The notes: generated by a model not told the origin, from the sequence alone. A stretch of DNA of 64,000 bases from Streptococcus marimammalium DSM 18627 (GCF_000380045.1 NZ_KB904358.1:62103-126102); one strand, 5' to 3'. Shown: positions 9,275 through 22,648, counted from the stretch's first letter. Numbers and translations are program-made.

Positions 9275-10204
9275 TTATTTATCGTATTTCTTTAAAAAGC
9301 TAGCAATTTTTTCTTCATAGGTCTTAATGTCAGTCGAAAAGGTTTTAGCGTGGTCTGCTCCCTTAACAATATAAAGTTCTTTTGGAGCTGCAGTGGCTTC
9401 ATAATTCTCATAAACCATTTCAGTAGGAACAAATTTATCCTCTGAACCATGGATAAAGAGAATTGGTCTGGTATTTTTTTCTAATTGTTTAATTGAGCTA
9501 GCTTCTCCATAGGTAAATCCTGCACGAATTTTTGACATAGCAGAAACTTGATATAGAATTGGAAAAGCTGGTAAGTTGTACATATCTTTTGCTTGATAAA
9601 CTAATTCATCCCAAACACTGGTATATCCAGCATCCTCAATGATTGCCCTTACTTGTTTAGGGAGTGCCTCTTCTCCGCTAGCCATCATGACTGTAGCTCC
9701 TCCCATTGATAAACCATAGAGAATAATATGGCTGTTTGGGTTAGTCTCTACCAAAATTTCTGACCACTTAATTATATTGAAACGATCATTCCAGCCATAA
9801 CCAATGATTCGTCCTCCACTGTCTCCAGAAGCAATATTATCTGGCATCAAAACATTATAGCCTAATTTGTGAAACAACCAACCATAAGCCATCATTCTTT
9901 CTTTGCTTGATGAAAAACCATGAACAATAATAACTGTTTTCTCAGTCTTTTTAGGAGCCTCTACATACCAAGCCACCTGTTTGAGTCCACCATTTGTCAT
10001 TTTTAGGGTTGTCTTTTCTAAAGCTGCAAATTCTTTCTCATAAGCATAGAGAGGATCTGTTTTAGGAGTTGGCTTATTATTAATAAACGACTTTTCAGCT
10101 CTTACTTGGGCTTCATTAAAAAAATAAAAAGTTACCGCAAGAGAAATCGTACTTAAAGTACCTATAACAATAATAATGATTTTTGATAATGTTATCTTTT
10201 TCAT
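9275..10204 (-). CDS. Membrane-anchored or exported alpha/beta hydrolase
   Basis: 309-aa protein with an N-terminal hydrophobic segment (about 5-28) that is probably a signal anchor. The hydrolase fold shows VIIVHGFSSSKE (oxyanion region), nucleophile elbow GLSMGG (Ser about 165), Asp in HGSEDKFVP and His in GADHAKTF, so the catalytic triad is complete. It likely acts outside the membrane on an ester or thioester; the substrate is not evident. It is followed by tRNA-Leu and preceded by pyrG with its own terminator, so it is probably monocistronic. Confidence 0.85.
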   Translation of the reverse strand: MKKITLSKIIIIVIGTLSTISLAVTFYFFNEAQVRAEKSFINNKPTPKTDPLYAYEKEFAALEKTTLKMTNGGLKQVAWYVEAPKKTEKTVIIVHGFSSSKERMMAYGWLFHKLGYNVLMPDNIASGDSGGRIIGYGWNDRFNIIKWSEILVETNPNSHIILYGLSMGGATVMMASGEEALPKQVRAIIEDAGYTSVWDELVYQAKDMYNLPAFPILYQVSAMSKIRAGFTYGEASSIKQLEKNTRPILFIHGSEDKFVPTEMVYENYEATAAPKELYIVKGADHAKTFSTDIKTYEEKIASFLKKYDK

Positions 10205-10238
10205 AGTTGTTATTATAACTTATTTCAAATAAAAGATA

Positions 10239-10270
10239 AAGAACTCCAAACCAATTTGAAGTTCTTTCTT
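10239..10270 (-). terminator. Terminator after pyrG
   Basis: AAAGAACT pairs with AGTTCTTT around a 14-nt loop. It lies between the pyrG stop and the hydrolase start. Confidence 0.6.
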
Positions 10271-10275
10271 TTACA

Positions 10276-11880
10276 CTATTGACTATTTTTAACAGCAGCT
10301 GTCACAAAAGCAGTGTATAATTCTTCTGGACGGTTTGGTCGGCTATGAAGCTCTGGATGGTACTGTGCTGCCACAAAGAATTTTTTATCAGGCAATTCAA
10401 CAACTTCCATCAAACGATTATCAGGTGAGACACCTGAAAAGACAAAGCCTGCTTCTTCAAACTGTTCACGGAATTTAGTATTAAATTCATAACGATGACG
10501 GTGACGTCTTTGAATCACCTCTTGATCACTATAAGCTTTAGCAGCAACACTACCACTTTTTAGTTTACATGGATAAAGACCAAGTCTTAACGTACCTCCC
10601 ATATTTTCAATATCAATTTGATCACGCATAATATCAATAATTGGGTAATCTGTTTTAGGATTAAGTTCTGCAGAATTAGCATCTTCTAAGTGTAAAACAT
10701 GTCTTGCAAACTCAACACAGACAAGCTGCATGCCAAGACAAATCCCTAACATTGGAATATCCTTTTCACGCGCATAACGAATGGCTTCAATTTTACCTTC
10801 TGTACCCCTTTCACCGAATCCACCAGGAACAATGATACCGTCTACCTCAGATAATAAGGTGTCAACAGTCTCTCTTGTGACATCGTTAGAATTGATCCAT
10901 TTCAAGTCAATCATTGAATCATTAACATAACCAGAATGTTTGAGTGCTTCAACAACTGATAAGTAAGCATCAGGCAGTTCTACATATTTACCAACAAGCG
11001 CAATTCGAGTTTTCTTTTTAAGCGACATGACTTTATCAACCATTGCTATCCATTCACTCATATCAGCTTCTGGGACATCAAGATGAAGATGATCACAAAC
11101 AATTTGATCCATGTTTTGAGCCTGCATATTTAATGGGATTTGATAGAGATGTTCAACATCACGTGATTCGATAACCGCTTCTGGTGCGACATCACAAAAT
11201 TGGGCTAATTTATTTTTAATACCTTGCTCAACTGGTTTTTCTGTTCTAATCACCAACATGTTGGGTTGAATCCCCAATCCTCGTAATTCTTTAACTGAAT
11301 GTTGAGTTGGCTTAGTTTTCATTTCACCAGCCGCTTTTAAATAAGGTAGTAGAGTTGTGTGGATATACATGACATTATCACTACCAACATCTGATTTCAT
11401 TTGGCGAAGAGCCTCTAAAAATGGTAGACTCTCAATATCACCAACAGTACCACCAACTTCTGTGATAATAACATCAGAGTCTGTTGTTGAAGCAGCTCTT
11501 TTGATTTTTTCTTTTAAAGCATCTGTAATATGAGGAATGACTTGAACAGTGGCACCAAGATACTCCCCTTTACGTTCTTTTTTTAGAACCTCACTATATA
11601 TCTTACCTGTTGTAACGTTAGAATATTTATTGAGGTTAATATCGATAAAACGTTCATAATGACCTAAGTCAAGATCAGTCTCAGCACCATCATCTGTTAC
11701 ATAGACTTCACCGTGCTGATAAGGGCTCATGGTTCCTGGGTCAATGTTGATATAAGGATCAAATTTTTGAATTGTTACTTTTAAACCACGATTTTTAAGT
11801 AGTCTTCCTAAACTAGCTGCTACAATCCCTTTACCGATAGAGCTAACAACACCACCCGTCACAAAAATATACTTTGTCAT
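10276..11880 (-). CDS. pyrG: CTP synthase
   Basis: 534-aa glutamine-hydrolysing CTP synthase, converting UTP to CTP. The N-terminal synthetase domain (about 1-265) begins [14 protein letters not shown] and contains [11 protein letters not shown]. The C-terminal glutamine amidotransferase has [16 protein letters not shown] with nucleophile Cys near 380, and the QYHPE His-Glu pair. Full length. It has its own promoter and a leader predicted to attenuate transcription in response to CTP (see 11911-11994). Confidence 0.97.
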   Translation of the reverse strand: MTKYIFVTGGVVSSIGKGIVAASLGRLLKNRGLKVTIQKFDPYINIDPGTMSPYQHGEVYVTDDGAETDLDLGHYERFIDINLNKYSNVTTGKIYSEVLKKERKGEYLGATVQVIPHITDALKEKIKRAASTTDSDVIITEVGGTVGDIESLPFLEALRQMKSDVGSDNVMYIHTTLLPYLKAAGEMKTKPTQHSVKELRGLGIQPNMLVIRTEKPVEQGIKNKLAQFCDVAPEAVIESRDVEHLYQIPLNMQAQNMDQIVCDHLHLDVPEADMSEWIAMVDKVMSLKKKTRIALVGKYVELPDAYLSVVEALKHSGYVNDSMIDLKWINSNDVTRETVDTLLSEVDGIIVPGGFGERGTEGKIEAIRYAREKDIPMLGICLGMQLVCVEFARHVLHLEDANSAELNPKTDYPIIDIMRDQIDIENMGGTLRLGLYPCKLKSGSVAAKAYSDQEVIQRRHRHRYEFNTKFREQFEEAGFVFSGVSPDNRLMEVVELPDKKFFVAAQYHPELHSRPNRPEELYTAFVTAAVKNSQ

Positions 11881-11910
11881 CTTCTACTCCTTTAACAATC
11901 TTTTAAAAAT

Positions 11911-11994
11911 AAAAAATGCTCCCTAATTGCTTAGGGAGCTTAGTCGACCTCAAAAAGAGGTGCCCAATAAATAATATAAACTATCTTAGAAGAT
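11911..11994 (-). promoter_or_regulatory. pyrG promoter and CTP-sensing attenuator leader
   Basis: On the minus strand a consensus promoter (TTGACA, 17-bp spacer, TATATT) directs a start at GGGC near 11965. It is followed by a leader ending in a terminator (GCTCCCTAA/TTAGGGAGC plus T run, 11911-11940). In B. subtilis pyrG low CTP causes repeated G addition at a GGGC start, and the poly-G pairs with the pyrimidine strand of the terminator. The CTCCCT strand here would fit that. The mechanism is inferred by analogy. Confidence 0.75.
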
Positions 11995-12012
11995 TTGTCA
12001 ATCGTCAATTAA

Positions 12013-12603
12013 CTAAATCTCATCTGAAGCATCATCATCTGAATAGTCATCATCGTCATCTTCTTCCTCATTAATAACAACATCCTCATCAAGTTCGTCT
12101 TCTGGAATGATTTCATTTAACTCTGAATCATAGGATTCTACTTCTGATTTTTCATCTTCTGGATCATCATCATCATACTCCAAATCATCGCTATTAGTAT
12201 CAAAGTCCTCATCTTCTGGATCATCATCACTATAATCGATAGCATCATCATCACCATCCATAAAGGCATTGACTCTCTTTTTCTTACGTTTTGGAGCACC
12301 ATCTTCTTCATCTTCTAGAGTGATAATCTCTTCATCAATCTCATCAACCGCATACCAAGATCGAAGTCCCCATTTATTTTCCCCTAGTGGAATAAAACTA
12401 CCGTCAGTATTCAAATCCGCATAAAAATAGGGTAAACCTTCACGAATGTCAGCGTCTGATTTGCCTAAATAGCTTTGAATGGCGTTAACAAGATCACTAA
12501 AGTGCATTTCATTGTCTCGGCCACGCTCTTCTAAAATGGCACGTGCCACCTCAATCATTGATAATTCACTTTTTTCTTGCCCAGCAAATACTCTTAATTC
12601 CAA
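12013..12603 (-). CDS. rpoE: RNA polymerase delta subunit
   Basis: 196-aa delta factor. The folded N-terminal HARE-HTH domain (about 1-95, [20 protein letters not shown] through [12 protein letters not shown]) is followed by a long, almost wholly Asp/Glu tail, the hallmark of RpoE in Firmicutes. It modulates promoter and RNA release by RNA polymerase. I chose the TTG at 12603, which follows AAGGAG and gives the usual MELRVFAGQ start. The ATG 24 bp upstream lacks such a site. Confidence 0.95.
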   Translation of the reverse strand: MELRVFAGQEKSELSMIEVARAILEERGRDNEMHFSDLVNAIQSYLGKSDADIREGLPYFYADLNTDGSFIPLGENKWGLRSWYAVDEIDEEIITLEDEEDGAPKRKKKRVNAFMDGDDDAIDYSDDDPEDEDFDTNSDDLEYDDDDPEDEKSEVESYDSELNEIIPEDELDEDVVINEEEDDDDDYSDDDASDEI

Positions 12604-12769
12604 AGTTATTCTCCTTATCCTTGTCATTATTCTTTATTTTACGCTAAATTTAATGTTTCGTCAAAACTTTTTATCAAAAAACAAGATTAGTTAAAAACTT
12701 TTCAGCATTATGGCAACTATTAAATATTAACATTTAAATAAAATGAATTGACTACTACAAATGAAAAAG

Positions 12770-12802
12770 CCAAAGCTAATCATACGATAGCCTGACTTTT
12801 AA
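12770..12802 (-). terminator. Terminator after tig
   Basis: Imperfect stem AAGTCAGGCTA/TAGCTTTGGCTT with wobble pairs, then a T run, on the minus strand. Confidence 0.55.
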
Positions 12803-12811
12803 GAATAGATA

Positions 12812-14095
12812 TTATTTTACTTTAACTGTGCTTGTAATAAGTTCCACAGCTTTTTTCATCATAATATCATGTTTTAACATATCTTCTGACAATAGTGAGC
12901 GTACTTGTTTAACATCCATATTGTAGTCTGATGCCAAAGTTGTGATTTCATTTTCAATTTCTTCATCAGTTGTTTCAAATTTCTCTTGTTTTGCAATAGC
13001 CTCAATGACAAGATTAGTCTTTGTACGTTTTTCAGCATCTTCTCCATATTGTTTATGAAGGTCCTCTTCAGTTGTCCCAGTTAATTGATAGTACATTTCC
13101 GGTGAAATCCCTTGACGTTGCATATTACCCATAAACTCATTCATTGCTCTATGCACTTCGTCGTGAACCATCTCTTCTGGTAAATCAACAATCTCAGCAT
13201 TTTCAACAGCAAGTTCCAAAGCAGCCGTTTCTATAGCATCTTGATAAGCTGTTTCTTTAGCTTCTTCTAATTCTTTACGATATTTAGCTTTTAATTCATC
13301 AAGTGTTTCCACTTCTTCATCAATGTCTTTTGCCAACTCATCATCAAGTTCTGGTACTTCTTTAGTCTTTACTTCATGAATAGTTGTTTCAAATTTAGCA
13401 GGCTTTCCAGCCAGGTCAGCTGCTTGATAATCTTCTGGGAAAGTAACCTCAACAGTCACACTATCACCAGCTTTAGCACCAACTAATTGGTCTTCAAAAC
13501 CTGGGATAAATTGACCGCTACCAAGCTCAAGTGAGAAGTTTTCACCTTTTCCACCATCAAATTCTTTGCCATCAACAGAGCCAACAAAGTCAATGACAAC
13601 AGTGTCACCATTTTCAGCAGCGTCTTCTTTAATAATTAATTCAGCAAGGTTTTGACGCTCACGTTCAATTTTGTCATCAATTTCACTGTCAGCAACAGCT
13701 TTTGTTTCTTCTACAGATACTACAAGATCCTTATAATCTCCTAGTTTAACCTCAGGTTTAGTCACTACTTCAGCAGTCAAAACCCAGTCTTTTCCTTTTT
13801 CCATTGAAACGATGTCGATTTTTGGCTGAGTAACAACATCTAAAGCAAGTTCAGCAACAGCAGCTTCATAAGCATCAGGAAGGACGCTATTTAAAGACTT
13901 TTCATACAATGCTTCTTCACCAAAACGTTGGTTAAATACTGATCGAGGAATATGCCCTTTACGAAATCCAGGTACAGCTAAATCTTTCTTTAATTGATTA
14001 AATGTTTTGTCAAGAGCTGGTTTAATTTTGTCTTGACTAATTGTAAATGTGATAACACCTTTATTTGTTGATTTGTTTTCAAACGATGTAGACAT
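12812..14095 (-). CDS. tig: Trigger factor (ribosome-bound chaperone)
   Basis: 427-aa three-domain chaperone. The N-terminal ribosome-binding domain carries [10 protein letters not shown] (about 43-52). The FKBP-type prolyl isomerase domain (about 150-245) begins at [10 protein letters not shown], and a long charged helical C-terminal domain follows. It binds nascent chains at the ribosome exit. Full length, with its own AAGGAG site and probably its own transcript. Confidence 0.96.
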   Translation of the reverse strand: MSTSFENKSTNKGVITFTISQDKIKPALDKTFNQLKKDLAVPGFRKGHIPRSVFNQRFGEEALYEKSLNSVLPDAYEAAVAELALDVVTQPKIDIVSMEKGKDWVLTAEVVTKPEVKLGDYKDLVVSVEETKAVADSEIDDKIERERQNLAELIIKEDAAENGDTVVIDFVGSVDGKEFDGGKGENFSLELGSGQFIPGFEDQLVGAKAGDSVTVEVTFPEDYQAADLAGKPAKFETTIHEVKTKEVPELDDELAKDIDEEVETLDELKAKYRKELEEAKETAYQDAIETAALELAVENAEIVDLPEEMVHDEVHRAMNEFMGNMQRQGISPEMYYQLTGTTEEDLHKQYGEDAEKRTKTNLVIEAIAKQEKFETTDEEIENEITTLASDYNMDVKQVRSLLSEDMLKHDIMMKKAVELITSTVKVK

Positions 14096-14305
14096 GAAGT
14101 CATTCTCCTTAAATAATATGATTACAGTTTAGTTTATCATATTTATTGCATTTTTTAAACCATTTTATATGAATTCATTAGATTTTTCCTATTTTGAAAG
14201 TGATGCACGAATGGAAGAATAATATTATTAAAATAATTTTTTCAATGCTACTTGTGATTTATTATAAAAAATTTGTTACACTAATAAGGATGAAAAGGAG
14301 TTATT

Positions 14306-15145
14306 ATGTCACAATCTATAAATTATTGGAATCAATTTTTTACTAGTGAATTGATAGAAAATATCATTTCAAAAAGTATTTCTTTAATCATTCTCATCAT
14401 CTGTTTTTATATTGGCAGATGGATTTTTCAATTTTCAATCCATCACATTTTCAATCGAGTCTTATTAGCATCACAGGTTGATGACAAAAGAAGAGAAACC
14501 TTGCTAAAACTTTTTCAAAACTTATTGAATTATCTTCTCTACTTCTTTTTCATTTATTCCATCTTAGTTATTCTTGGGATACCTGTCTCTGGGCTATTAG
14601 CTGGTGCAGGAATTGCTGGAGTAGCTATTGGCTTAGGAGCTCAAGGTTTTCTAACCGACGTTGTCAATGGGATATTTATTCTTAGCGAGCGTCAATTGGA
14701 TGTCGGTGAAAATGTTGTTTTAGGAAATATTGATGGTATAGTTACAAGAGTAGGCATTAGAACCACTCAGATCAAAGATTTTGATGGGACTATGCATTTT
14801 ATCCCTAATCGCAACATCACTGTTGTTAGTAATCTCTCGCGTTATCCGATTCGTGCAAGAATTGATATTCCTATCTTTCCTAGCACAGATGTTACTGAGC
14901 TTAGACGTGTCATAGAACAAGTCAATCATGAAGAGACATCCCATTATCCAAAAATTACTACTGCGCCTGAAATTTTAGGTGTCACAACTTTACCTAATGG
15001 TCAACTCGTTTTTAGAATTGATATTTTTGCTAAAAGCGGTTTTCAACTACCAATAAAATATACTTTTTATACGCTTTATCAAAAAGCTTTAACAAAAGAA
15101 GGCGTTTTTAAAGAAGGAGAATTACCTTTGCTACACAAACAATAA
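14306..15145 (+). CDS. Small-conductance mechanosensitive channel (MscS family)
   Basis: 279-aa membrane protein with three N-terminal membrane segments, the last being the Gly/Ala-rich pore helix (GAGIAGVAIGLGAQGF), followed by the VNGIFILSERQLDVGE beta domain. It would open under membrane tension to release solutes during osmotic downshock. It stands alone on the plus strand between minus-strand genes, with AAAAGGAG before the ATG and a bidirectional terminator behind it. Confidence 0.92.
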   Translation: MSQSINYWNQFFTSELIENIISKSISLIILIICFYIGRWIFQFSIHHIFNRVLLASQVDDKRRETLLKLFQNLLNYLLYFFFIYSILVILGIPVSGLLAGAGIAGVAIGLGAQGFLTDVVNGIFILSERQLDVGENVVLGNIDGIVTRVGIRTTQIKDFDGTMHFIPNRNITVVSNLSRYPIRARIDIPIFPSTDVTELRRVIEQVNHEETSHYPKITTAPEILGVTTLPNGQLVFRIDIFAKSGFQLPIKYTFYTLYQKALTKEGVFKEGELPLLHKQ

Positions 15146-15212
15146 GTTGAATCGTCATCAGTAAAACGATTCAAACAACAATATCCACTTTTTTCAACAA
15201 ATTTATGAACTA

Positions 15213-15241
15213 AAAAAGCCTGGATTAAAATCTAGGCTTTT
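15213..15241. terminator. Bidirectional terminator between mscS-type gene and UPF0340 gene
   Basis: AAAAGCCTGGA / TCTAGGCTTTTT stem between two convergent genes, with A and T runs on the flanks. Confidence 0.8.
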
Positions 15242-15247
15242 TCTTAT

Positions 15248-15811
15248 TTAAAATTTACGAATAGGGTCTTTAGCATACTGGGCTCTTTGTCCTCCAATTA
15301 ATTTTGGACGGCTAGATAGAGCTGTGACATGGGCTTTACCCAATTTTCTCATCACTGGTCGAAGAGGTACTTGAACATGCTTAATATGCATACCAATACT
15401 TGTATCTCCAATATCAAGACCAGCAAAAGCAACCACGTGTTCCACTTCAACAGGATCCTTCATATATTTAAAAGCCGCCATTTGGCCACTTCCACCAGCA
15501 TGAAGAGTTGGTAAGACACTGACAATTTCAAGATTGTGTTTTTCAGCATACTTGCGTTCCACAACAAGTGCACGATTGATATGCTCACAACCCTGTACTG
15601 CTAAATAAATCTTTTTTTCTGATAAGGTATCTAAAAGCTCTTTCACAACGACCTCACCAATTTCAAGGCTTGAAGTTGTTCCGATATGATTGCCTAAAAC
15701 TTCACTACTTGATAGACCCAAAACAAATAATTGGCCACTTCCTATCTGACTTCGTTCAATGATATCAAGGCTTATTTTTTGAGTTTCTTTTCTTAATTCG
15801 TGTAAATCCAT
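15248..15811 (-). CDS. UPF0340/TIGR01440 family protein
   Basis: 187-aa protein of a widely conserved Firmicutes family (YwlG-like), full length. Conserved stretches visible are [30 protein letters not shown] and [18 protein letters not shown]. Its function is not established. It follows the vitamin ECF gene on the same strand with a 44-bp gap and may be cotranscribed with it. Confidence 0.88.
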   Translation of the reverse strand: MDLHELRKETQKISLDIIERSQIGSGQLFVLGLSSSEVLGNHIGTTSSLEIGEVVVKELLDTLSEKKIYLAVQGCEHINRALVVERKYAEKHNLEIVSVLPTLHAGGSGQMAAFKYMKDPVEVEHVVAFAGLDIGDTSIGMHIKHVQVPLRPVMRKLGKAHVTALSSRPKLIGGQRAQYAKDPIRKF

Positions 15812-15855
15812 TTTAACCTCTTACTCTTTTTTATTAGTGGTTAGTCGAATGTTTT

Positions 15856-16320
15856 TTAGTTTTTAAGACGTTTTAAGGCTTGGCTAACACTGAAGCCAAC
15901 AGCCATTCCTACCATATTTTGCAATAAATTACCATAAATATCTGATAAAGCAGCACCATAACCATACATCACAATACTAGCCAAAAAATAACAAAGTACC
16001 ATGGTAAGTGTCGCAAAAATTAATCCAAAAACTCTTTTTCGTCCAGTCCATCCAGCAAAAAAACCTTGCCCGCCGTGAGCAATCAAACTAATAAACATCC
16101 AGTTTGGATAGCCTAAAATAAGGTCAATAAGAAAACCAGATAATCCACCGACAATGGCACCTTCTTTACTACCAAAATAAAAGGCTGTAAAAAAAATACC
16201 AGCATCTAATAGTGTCAAAAATCCAGTTGGTGTTTTAATTTGAATGTAGATTCCTAGAATAATACTAAGTGAGGTAATAATTGCAAGTGTTGTTAATTGT
16301 GATAAATTAGTTTTTTTCAT
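15856..16320 (-). CDS. ECF transporter S component, likely for a vitamin B6 or thiamin precursor
   Basis: 154-aa hydrophobic protein with about five or six membrane segments, including the ECF S-component-like stretch GIFFTAFYFGSKEGAIVGGL. The preferred start is ATG at 16320, overlapping the end of the upstream kinase gene by 14 bp. Coupling to a PdxK/ThiD-type kinase suggests uptake of pyridoxine-like or hydroxymethylpyrimidine compounds. The substrate is inferred. The energy-coupling ATPases are not in the window. Confidence 0.8.
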   Translation of the reverse strand: MKKTNLSQLTTLAIITSLSIILGIYIQIKTPTGFLTLLDAGIFFTAFYFGSKEGAIVGGLSGFLIDLILGYPNWMFISLIAHGGQGFFAGWTGRKRVFGLIFATLTMVLCYFLASIVMYGYGAALSDIYGNLLQNMVGMAVGFSVSQALKRLKN

Positions 16321-17074
16321 CTTGTTGTATAACTCCATATTCATTAGCATTAGCAATTGCTTGGTAGACAAAGTTTTTGGCGATTCGTGTTGCCAAAAGA
16401 GGGCTCTCTCCCTTGGCTAAGAAACTTGATAAGGTTGATGCGAATGTACAACCAGCACCTGTATTATTCATGGATAGGAGTGGTTTTTTAAGTTTAACAT
16501 AATCTTTCCCATCATAAAAAAGATCAATAGCTTCGTTTTGATTGAAACGCGAACCACCTTTAATAACTACCATTTTAGCACCAGCTTCATGTAATTGTTT
16601 AGCTGCTTTTTTCATGTCCGAAAAAGTAGTAATTCTAATATCAGATAAAAGTTCAGCCTCTTTCAAATTGGGAGTAATGATAGTTATATAGGGGAAAAAT
16701 GATAAGAGGAGTTTACGCATGCTTGATACTTCAGCATCATTATTCTCTTTAAAAACAAGGACAGGGTCTAAAACAATAGGCGTGTCTTTCTTTATTTTTA
16801 GAAAAGCCAATGTTTTTTTAGCAATCGCCTCATTGGGTAAAAGACCAATTTTTATAGCAGAAAATGATATATTTTTCAAACTATCAAGTTGTTTTTGAAA
16901 AACAGTTTCATCAATCGCTGTTATTTCAAACCCAGAATCAGAAATAGTAGCAATGCTGGTTAGTGCTAAAAAACCAAAGAGATGAAAATGATGAAAAGTG
17001 GCTAAATCAGCTTGCAAACCTCCACCACTCAATACATCACTTCCAGCAATGGTTAAAATATAATTAGTCTTCAT
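16307..17074 (-). CDS. PdxK/ThiD family kinase (pyridoxal or hydroxymethylpyrimidine kinase)
   Basis: 255-aa ribokinase-fold enzyme. It shows the family start [19 protein letters not shown], the KIGLLPN and PIVLDPVLV segments, and the [11 protein letters not shown] anion-hole/catalytic motif. The family phosphorylates pyridoxal/pyridoxine or HMP; the two roles cannot be told apart by eye. It overlaps truA upstream by 11 bp and the ECF gene downstream by 14 bp, forming a tight truA-kinase-ECF unit, an arrangement common in streptococci. Confidence 0.87.
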   Translation of the reverse strand: MKTNYILTIAGSDVLSGGGLQADLATFHHFHLFGFLALTSIATISDSGFEITAIDETVFQKQLDSLKNISFSAIKIGLLPNEAIAKKTLAFLKIKKDTPIVLDPVLVFKENNDAEVSSMRKLLLSFFPYITIITPNLKEAELLSDIRITTFSDMKKAAKQLHEAGAKMVVIKGGSRFNQNEAIDLFYDGKDYVKLKKPLLSMNNTGAGCTFASTLSSFLAKGESPLLATRIAKNFVYQAIANANEYGVIQQDEKN

Positions 17075-17813
17075 AACTAATCTCCTTTAGGTAAAGACCA
17101 TTTGGTGTAGCAGTTGGTCCTGCTAAGCGACGATCTTTTGAAGCAATAATCTTTTGAATCTGATTGATAGGCATTCGTTTATTACCAATCTTCAGAAGTG
17201 TACCAACCATATTTCTCACTTGCTTGTATAAAAAGCCGTTCCCTGTGAAAACAAAAGTGAGAAAGTGACGACCTTCATCATAACTAACTTTAGCAGTTGT
17301 GATTGTCCGTACTTTATTTTCAATAGAGGTTCCTGCTGCTGTAAATCCTGTGAAATCATGTGTTCCCTCTAAATCTTTAATAGCTTGTTTTATTAAAGAA
17401 AAATCGATCGAGTAGGGAAAATGAGTAGCGTAATGACGCATCATTGGATTTTTTGGTCGACCAATATCGACTAAAAATTCATAGGTTTTGGTGTGTTTTT
17501 GATAACGGCAGTGAAAATCATCAGAAACAACTTCTATTTTTTTGACATCAATATCATCAGGTGTTTGAGTATCAAGTGCAAAACGTAGTTTTTCAAGATC
17601 ACGAAGATTAGGGAGGTCAAAATGAATGACTTGACCATAAGCATGAACACCTGCATCCGTTCGACCAGCTCCTTGAATAAGGACTTTTTGCCCGCTATTT
17701 ATTTTTAATAAAGTTTTTTCAATTTCTTCTTGAATGGTTCTTTGATGAGGTTGTCTTTGAAAGCCGGAAAATCGACTGCCATCATAGGCTATGGTTGCTT
17801 TATATCTTGTCAT
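17064..17813 (-). CDS. truA: tRNA pseudouridine(38-40) synthase TruA
   Basis: 249-aa pseudouridine synthase that modifies positions 38-40 of the tRNA anticodon stem. The start [19 protein letters not shown], the catalytic-Asp motif [11 protein letters not shown] and [13 protein letters not shown] are diagnostic. ATG at 17813 gives the normal length; an upstream ATG at 17849 would add 12 non-conserved residues. Confidence 0.95.
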   Translation of the reverse strand: MTRYKATIAYDGSRFSGFQRQPHQRTIQEEIEKTLLKINSGQKVLIQGAGRTDAGVHAYGQVIHFDLPNLRDLEKLRFALDTQTPDDIDVKKIEVVSDDFHCRYQKHTKTYEFLVDIGRPKNPMMRHYATHFPYSIDFSLIKQAIKDLEGTHDFTGFTAAGTSIENKVRTITTAKVSYDEGRHFLTFVFTGNGFLYKQVRNMVGTLLKIGNKRMPINQIQKIIASKDRRLAGPTATPNGLYLKEISYED

Positions 17814-17905
17814 GCTTAAGATTATAACAAGATGACTATAAATAAGCAACTATGTTTTACTGAGTTAAAAATTTTTAACAAATCTCAAATTAATATTAAA
17901 AGAAA

Positions 17906-17938
17906 CTCAAAAAGTCTAGTTTAACTAGACTTTTTATT
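17906..17938. terminator. Terminator after dnaJ
   Basis: AAAAAGTCTAGTT / AACTAGACTTTTT inverted repeat at the end of dnaJ, with T runs on both strands. Confidence 0.8.
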
Positions 17939-17941
17939 ATT

Positions 17942-19081
17942 TTATTCTCCTTCAAAAACATCTTTGACTTTATCGAAAAGACCTTTCTTCTTAGGATATA
18001 CTTCCTGACCACTTGCTTTAGCAAAATCTTTCAATGCTTGTTTTTGAGCATCATTTAATTTGGTAGGTGTTACTACATTAACCGTTACATGTTGGTCTCC
18101 TTGAGTACCACCTCTTAATCTTGGTGCTCCTTTGCCTTTTAAACGGAAAATTTTACCAGTCTGTGTGCCAGCAGGAATGGCCATGTCAACAAAGCCATGG
18201 ACTGTTGGAATTTCAACTGTATCACCTAAAGCTGCCTGAACAAAATTAATATTTAGTGTGTAGTAAATTGTTGAACCTTCTCGTTCAAATTGTTTTGATG
18301 GTTTAACATTAACAACAATATAAAGATCGCCATATGGGCCACCGTTAAGACCAGCTTCTCCTTGACCTTGAAGACGAATTTGTTGACCAGTCTCAACACC
18401 AGCAGGAACTTTCACAGAAACTTTATGGGCTTGTTTCTCATGTCCAGTTCCATGACAAGTTTGACAAGGAGTTTTAATTTCTTTACCTGTACCATGACAG
18501 ACATCACAAGTTACTTGACGTCGCATCATTCCCAGTGGTGTTTGCGTATCAACATTAATAGCCCCTGAACCATGACACTTTTGACAGGTTATTGGACTAG
18601 TTCCAGGCTTTGCACCTGAACCACTACAGGTATGACAGATTGCTTCTCGATTATAACGAACTTCTTTTTCGGCACCAAAAACAGCTTCTTCAAAGCTTAA
18701 ATCAACGCGATACTGTAAATCATCTCCTTGACGTGGTGCATTAGGATTACGAGTAGCACCCCCACCAAAGAAACTTGAAAAAATATCCTCAAAACCACCA
18801 AAACCAGAACTGTCAAAACCGCCAAAGCCAGAGCCACCAAATCCAGAGCCAAAGCCACCATTAGCACCAGCAGAGCCAAATTGATCGTAATTAGCTCTCT
18901 TTTGTTCATCACCTATAGTTTCATAAGCTTCCTGAACTTCCTTATATTTTTCTTCAGCACCAGGTTCTTTATTAATATCTGGATGATATTTTTTTGATAA
19001 TTTACGATAGGCTTTTTTGATTTCATCTTGGGAAGCATTTTTTGAAACACCCAATCGATCATAATATTCTGTATTATTCAT
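17942..19081 (-). CDS. dnaJ: Chaperone DnaJ (Hsp40)
   Basis: 379-aa type I Hsp40. The J domain (about 1-70) includes the HPD tripeptide ([10 protein letters not shown]). A Gly/Phe-rich linker follows, then four zinc-binding CxxCxGxG repeats ([32 protein letters not shown]), and the C-terminal substrate domains. It stimulates DnaK ATPase. It lies 66 bp downstream of dnaK with a hairpin between, which may lower its expression relative to dnaK. Confidence 0.97.
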   Translation of the reverse strand: MNNTEYYDRLGVSKNASQDEIKKAYRKLSKKYHPDINKEPGAEEKYKEVQEAYETIGDEQKRANYDQFGSAGANGGFGSGFGGSGFGGFDSSGFGGFEDIFSSFFGGGATRNPNAPRQGDDLQYRVDLSFEEAVFGAEKEVRYNREAICHTCSGSGAKPGTSPITCQKCHGSGAINVDTQTPLGMMRRQVTCDVCHGTGKEIKTPCQTCHGTGHEKQAHKVSVKVPAGVETGQQIRLQGQGEAGLNGGPYGDLYIVVNVKPSKQFEREGSTIYYTLNINFVQAALGDTVEIPTVHGFVDMAIPAGTQTGKIFRLKGKGAPRLRGGTQGDQHVTVNVVTPTKLNDAQKQALKDFAKASGQEVYPKKKGLFDKVKDVFEGE

Positions 19082-19102
19082 CTTTTATCCTTTACTATTG
19101 AA

Positions 19103-19137
19103 AAATTTAGACGAAGCTCTTGCCTCGCCTAAATTAT
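19103..19137 (-). terminator. Hairpin between dnaK and dnaJ
   Basis: On the minus strand AATTTAGGCGAG pairs with CTTCGTCTAAATT (about 11 bp with wobbles) and is followed by T residues. It could be a partial terminator that still lets some transcription reach dnaJ. Confidence 0.6.
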
Positions 19138-19146
19138 AATCAGAAA

Positions 19147-20994
<1,848 letters not shown>

Positions 20995-21064
20995 TTATTT
21001 TCTTATTACTAGTTTTATGACATCTCGGTCACAGTAATTTATTATTTTATTATGTAGTTTATAC

Positions 21065-21601
21065 TTAATTGTAGACAATAACCATAGCTGGCCTTAATAA
21101 CCTATCATGAAGTTTATAGCCTTTTTGGAAAACTTCAGCAATAGTATCTACTGGGTGATCTTCATCTGCTGGCAAAGTTTGTACTGCCATGTGAAGATTA
21201 TGGTCAAAGTTTTCAGTAGCAACAACTTCAACCCCCTCTTCTTTGAGTGCTTGTAGAAGACTTTCTTGAACCATTTCAATTCCTTTTTTGACATCCTCTG
21301 TTAACCCTTCAACTAAGAGAGCACGCTCAATATTATCAAGACTTGGTAGGATTTTTTTAGCTAAATCTTGTGATCGATAACGCTGTAGACTTTGTCGTTC
21401 TTCATTACTACGACGTTGAATGTTTTGTGTTTCTGCCATAGCCCTCAAATATTTATTTTCAAAATCTTCTGCTTTTTCTTGAGCTAATTCTAATTCTGTT
21501 TTTTGAGGTTGTGATTCGACTGTTTTTTCTTGCTCTACGGCTTCTTCAGTATTTTTTACTTCCTCTTCTTGTTGCTTTTCTTTTGCTTCTTTTTTTGACA
21601 T
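21065..21601 (-). CDS. grpE: Nucleotide exchange factor GrpE
   Basis: 178-aa GrpE. The N-terminus is rich in Lys/Glu/Gln and probably disordered. A long helical dimerisation region follows ([20 protein letters not shown]), then the beta domain ending [12 protein letters not shown]. It releases ADP from DnaK. It starts at ATG after AGGAGGCAGGAT, 12 bp after hrcA. Confidence 0.96.
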   Translation of the reverse strand: MSKKEAKEKQQEEEVKNTEEAVEQEKTVESQPQKTELELAQEKAEDFENKYLRAMAETQNIQRRSNEERQSLQRYRSQDLAKKILPSLDNIERALLVEGLTEDVKKGIEMVQESLLQALKEEGVEVVATENFDHNLHMAVQTLPADEDHPVDTIAEVFQKGYKLHDRLLRPAMVIVYN

Positions 21602-21613
21602 ATCCTGCCTCCT

Positions 21614-22648
21614 TTAGTTAACTTCATAATGATTGCTATTAAGATAACGATAATAATCTCCTAGTTTAATAGCTAAGACTTTAGTAACAATTGTTATAAT
21701 ACTAAACATTTTTTTATAATCCATATCTATTGGACCAATCAAACTCATCGTTGCAAAACCTCGATAAGGGATTAAAAACTTTTGACTAATAATACTAACA
21801 TTGGCTAATGCTTTTTCTAAACTATCAGCCACTCGAATACTGAACATCTCTTCTTCTGCCATACTATTTCTAATTTCCAAGGAAACTAATTGAGGATTAT
21901 CCAAATATTGGTAGGTAGTCAAATCAGCGTACGACAGTGATGCAACCTTTCCTGAGATAAAAATCAATTCTTTAAATAGCTGTTCAAAAATATAATCAAA
22001 TAAATCAAGCACGTTGTCGGTTGTAGTAAAGTATTTCTGAATGACCTGAGGAATTTCTGTTCTTAGATTATAATGGATATCTAGGACTGTTTTAGAAACC
22101 AGTCGTGTTTCAACCAACATCTTTATTGTGTCTAAATCTTTTTTTAAAAAATTTTTTGGAATGGCAAATTGAACTGTTACTGGCTTTGAGCCATCTAGGG
22201 TTAATATTGCAAGAGCATCATGACTACTTAACTGAACAATATCAAATGAGGTTAAATATTGTCTAGTTGGTACAACATCTAAAACAATGCCCGTATAACC
22301 TGTTAGTTTCGCTAATATCTGAGAAGCCTTCTCAAGAATATCTTCAAGTTTAAAAGCTTCAAAATCAAAAGCTTTCACCACTTGATAAACATCTTTTTCA
22401 TCTAGACAATCAATACGCAAGGAGTGTTCTACAAAGTATTGAAAACCTGATTTACTAGGCATGCGACCACTAGAAGTATGTGCTTTTTCAAGTAATCCTA
22501 GTTGCTCTAGTTTCGCCATATCATTTCTAATGGTGGCACTACTAGAAGAAATAGTTTTTTGTAAGGTCTTAGAGCCAACGGGCTCATGGGTTTGTGTAAA
22601 CAATTCCACAATGAGATTTAAAATATCATTTTGACGTGGTGTAATCAT
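21614..22648 (-). CDS. hrcA: Heat-inducible transcription repressor HrcA
   Basis: 344-aa repressor. The N-terminal winged helix (about 1-70: [42 protein letters not shown]) recognises CIRCE; the central and C-terminal domains match the HrcA family. It is the first gene of hrcA-grpE-dnaK and represses its own operon through two CIRCE copies upstream. Confidence 0.96.
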   Translation of the reverse strand: MITPRQNDILNLIVELFTQTHEPVGSKTLQKTISSSSATIRNDMAKLEQLGLLEKAHTSSGRMPSKSGFQYFVEHSLRIDCLDEKDVYQVVKAFDFEAFKLEDILEKASQILAKLTGYTGIVLDVVPTRQYLTSFDIVQLSSHDALAILTLDGSKPVTVQFAIPKNFLKKDLDTIKMLVETRLVSKTVLDIHYNLRTEIPQVIQKYFTTTDNVLDLFDYIFEQLFKELIFISGKVASLSYADLTTYQYLDNPQLVSLEIRNSMAEEEMFSIRVADSLEKALANVSIISQKFLIPYRGFATMSLIGPIDMDYKKMFSIITIVTKVLAIKLGDYYRYLNSNHYEVN

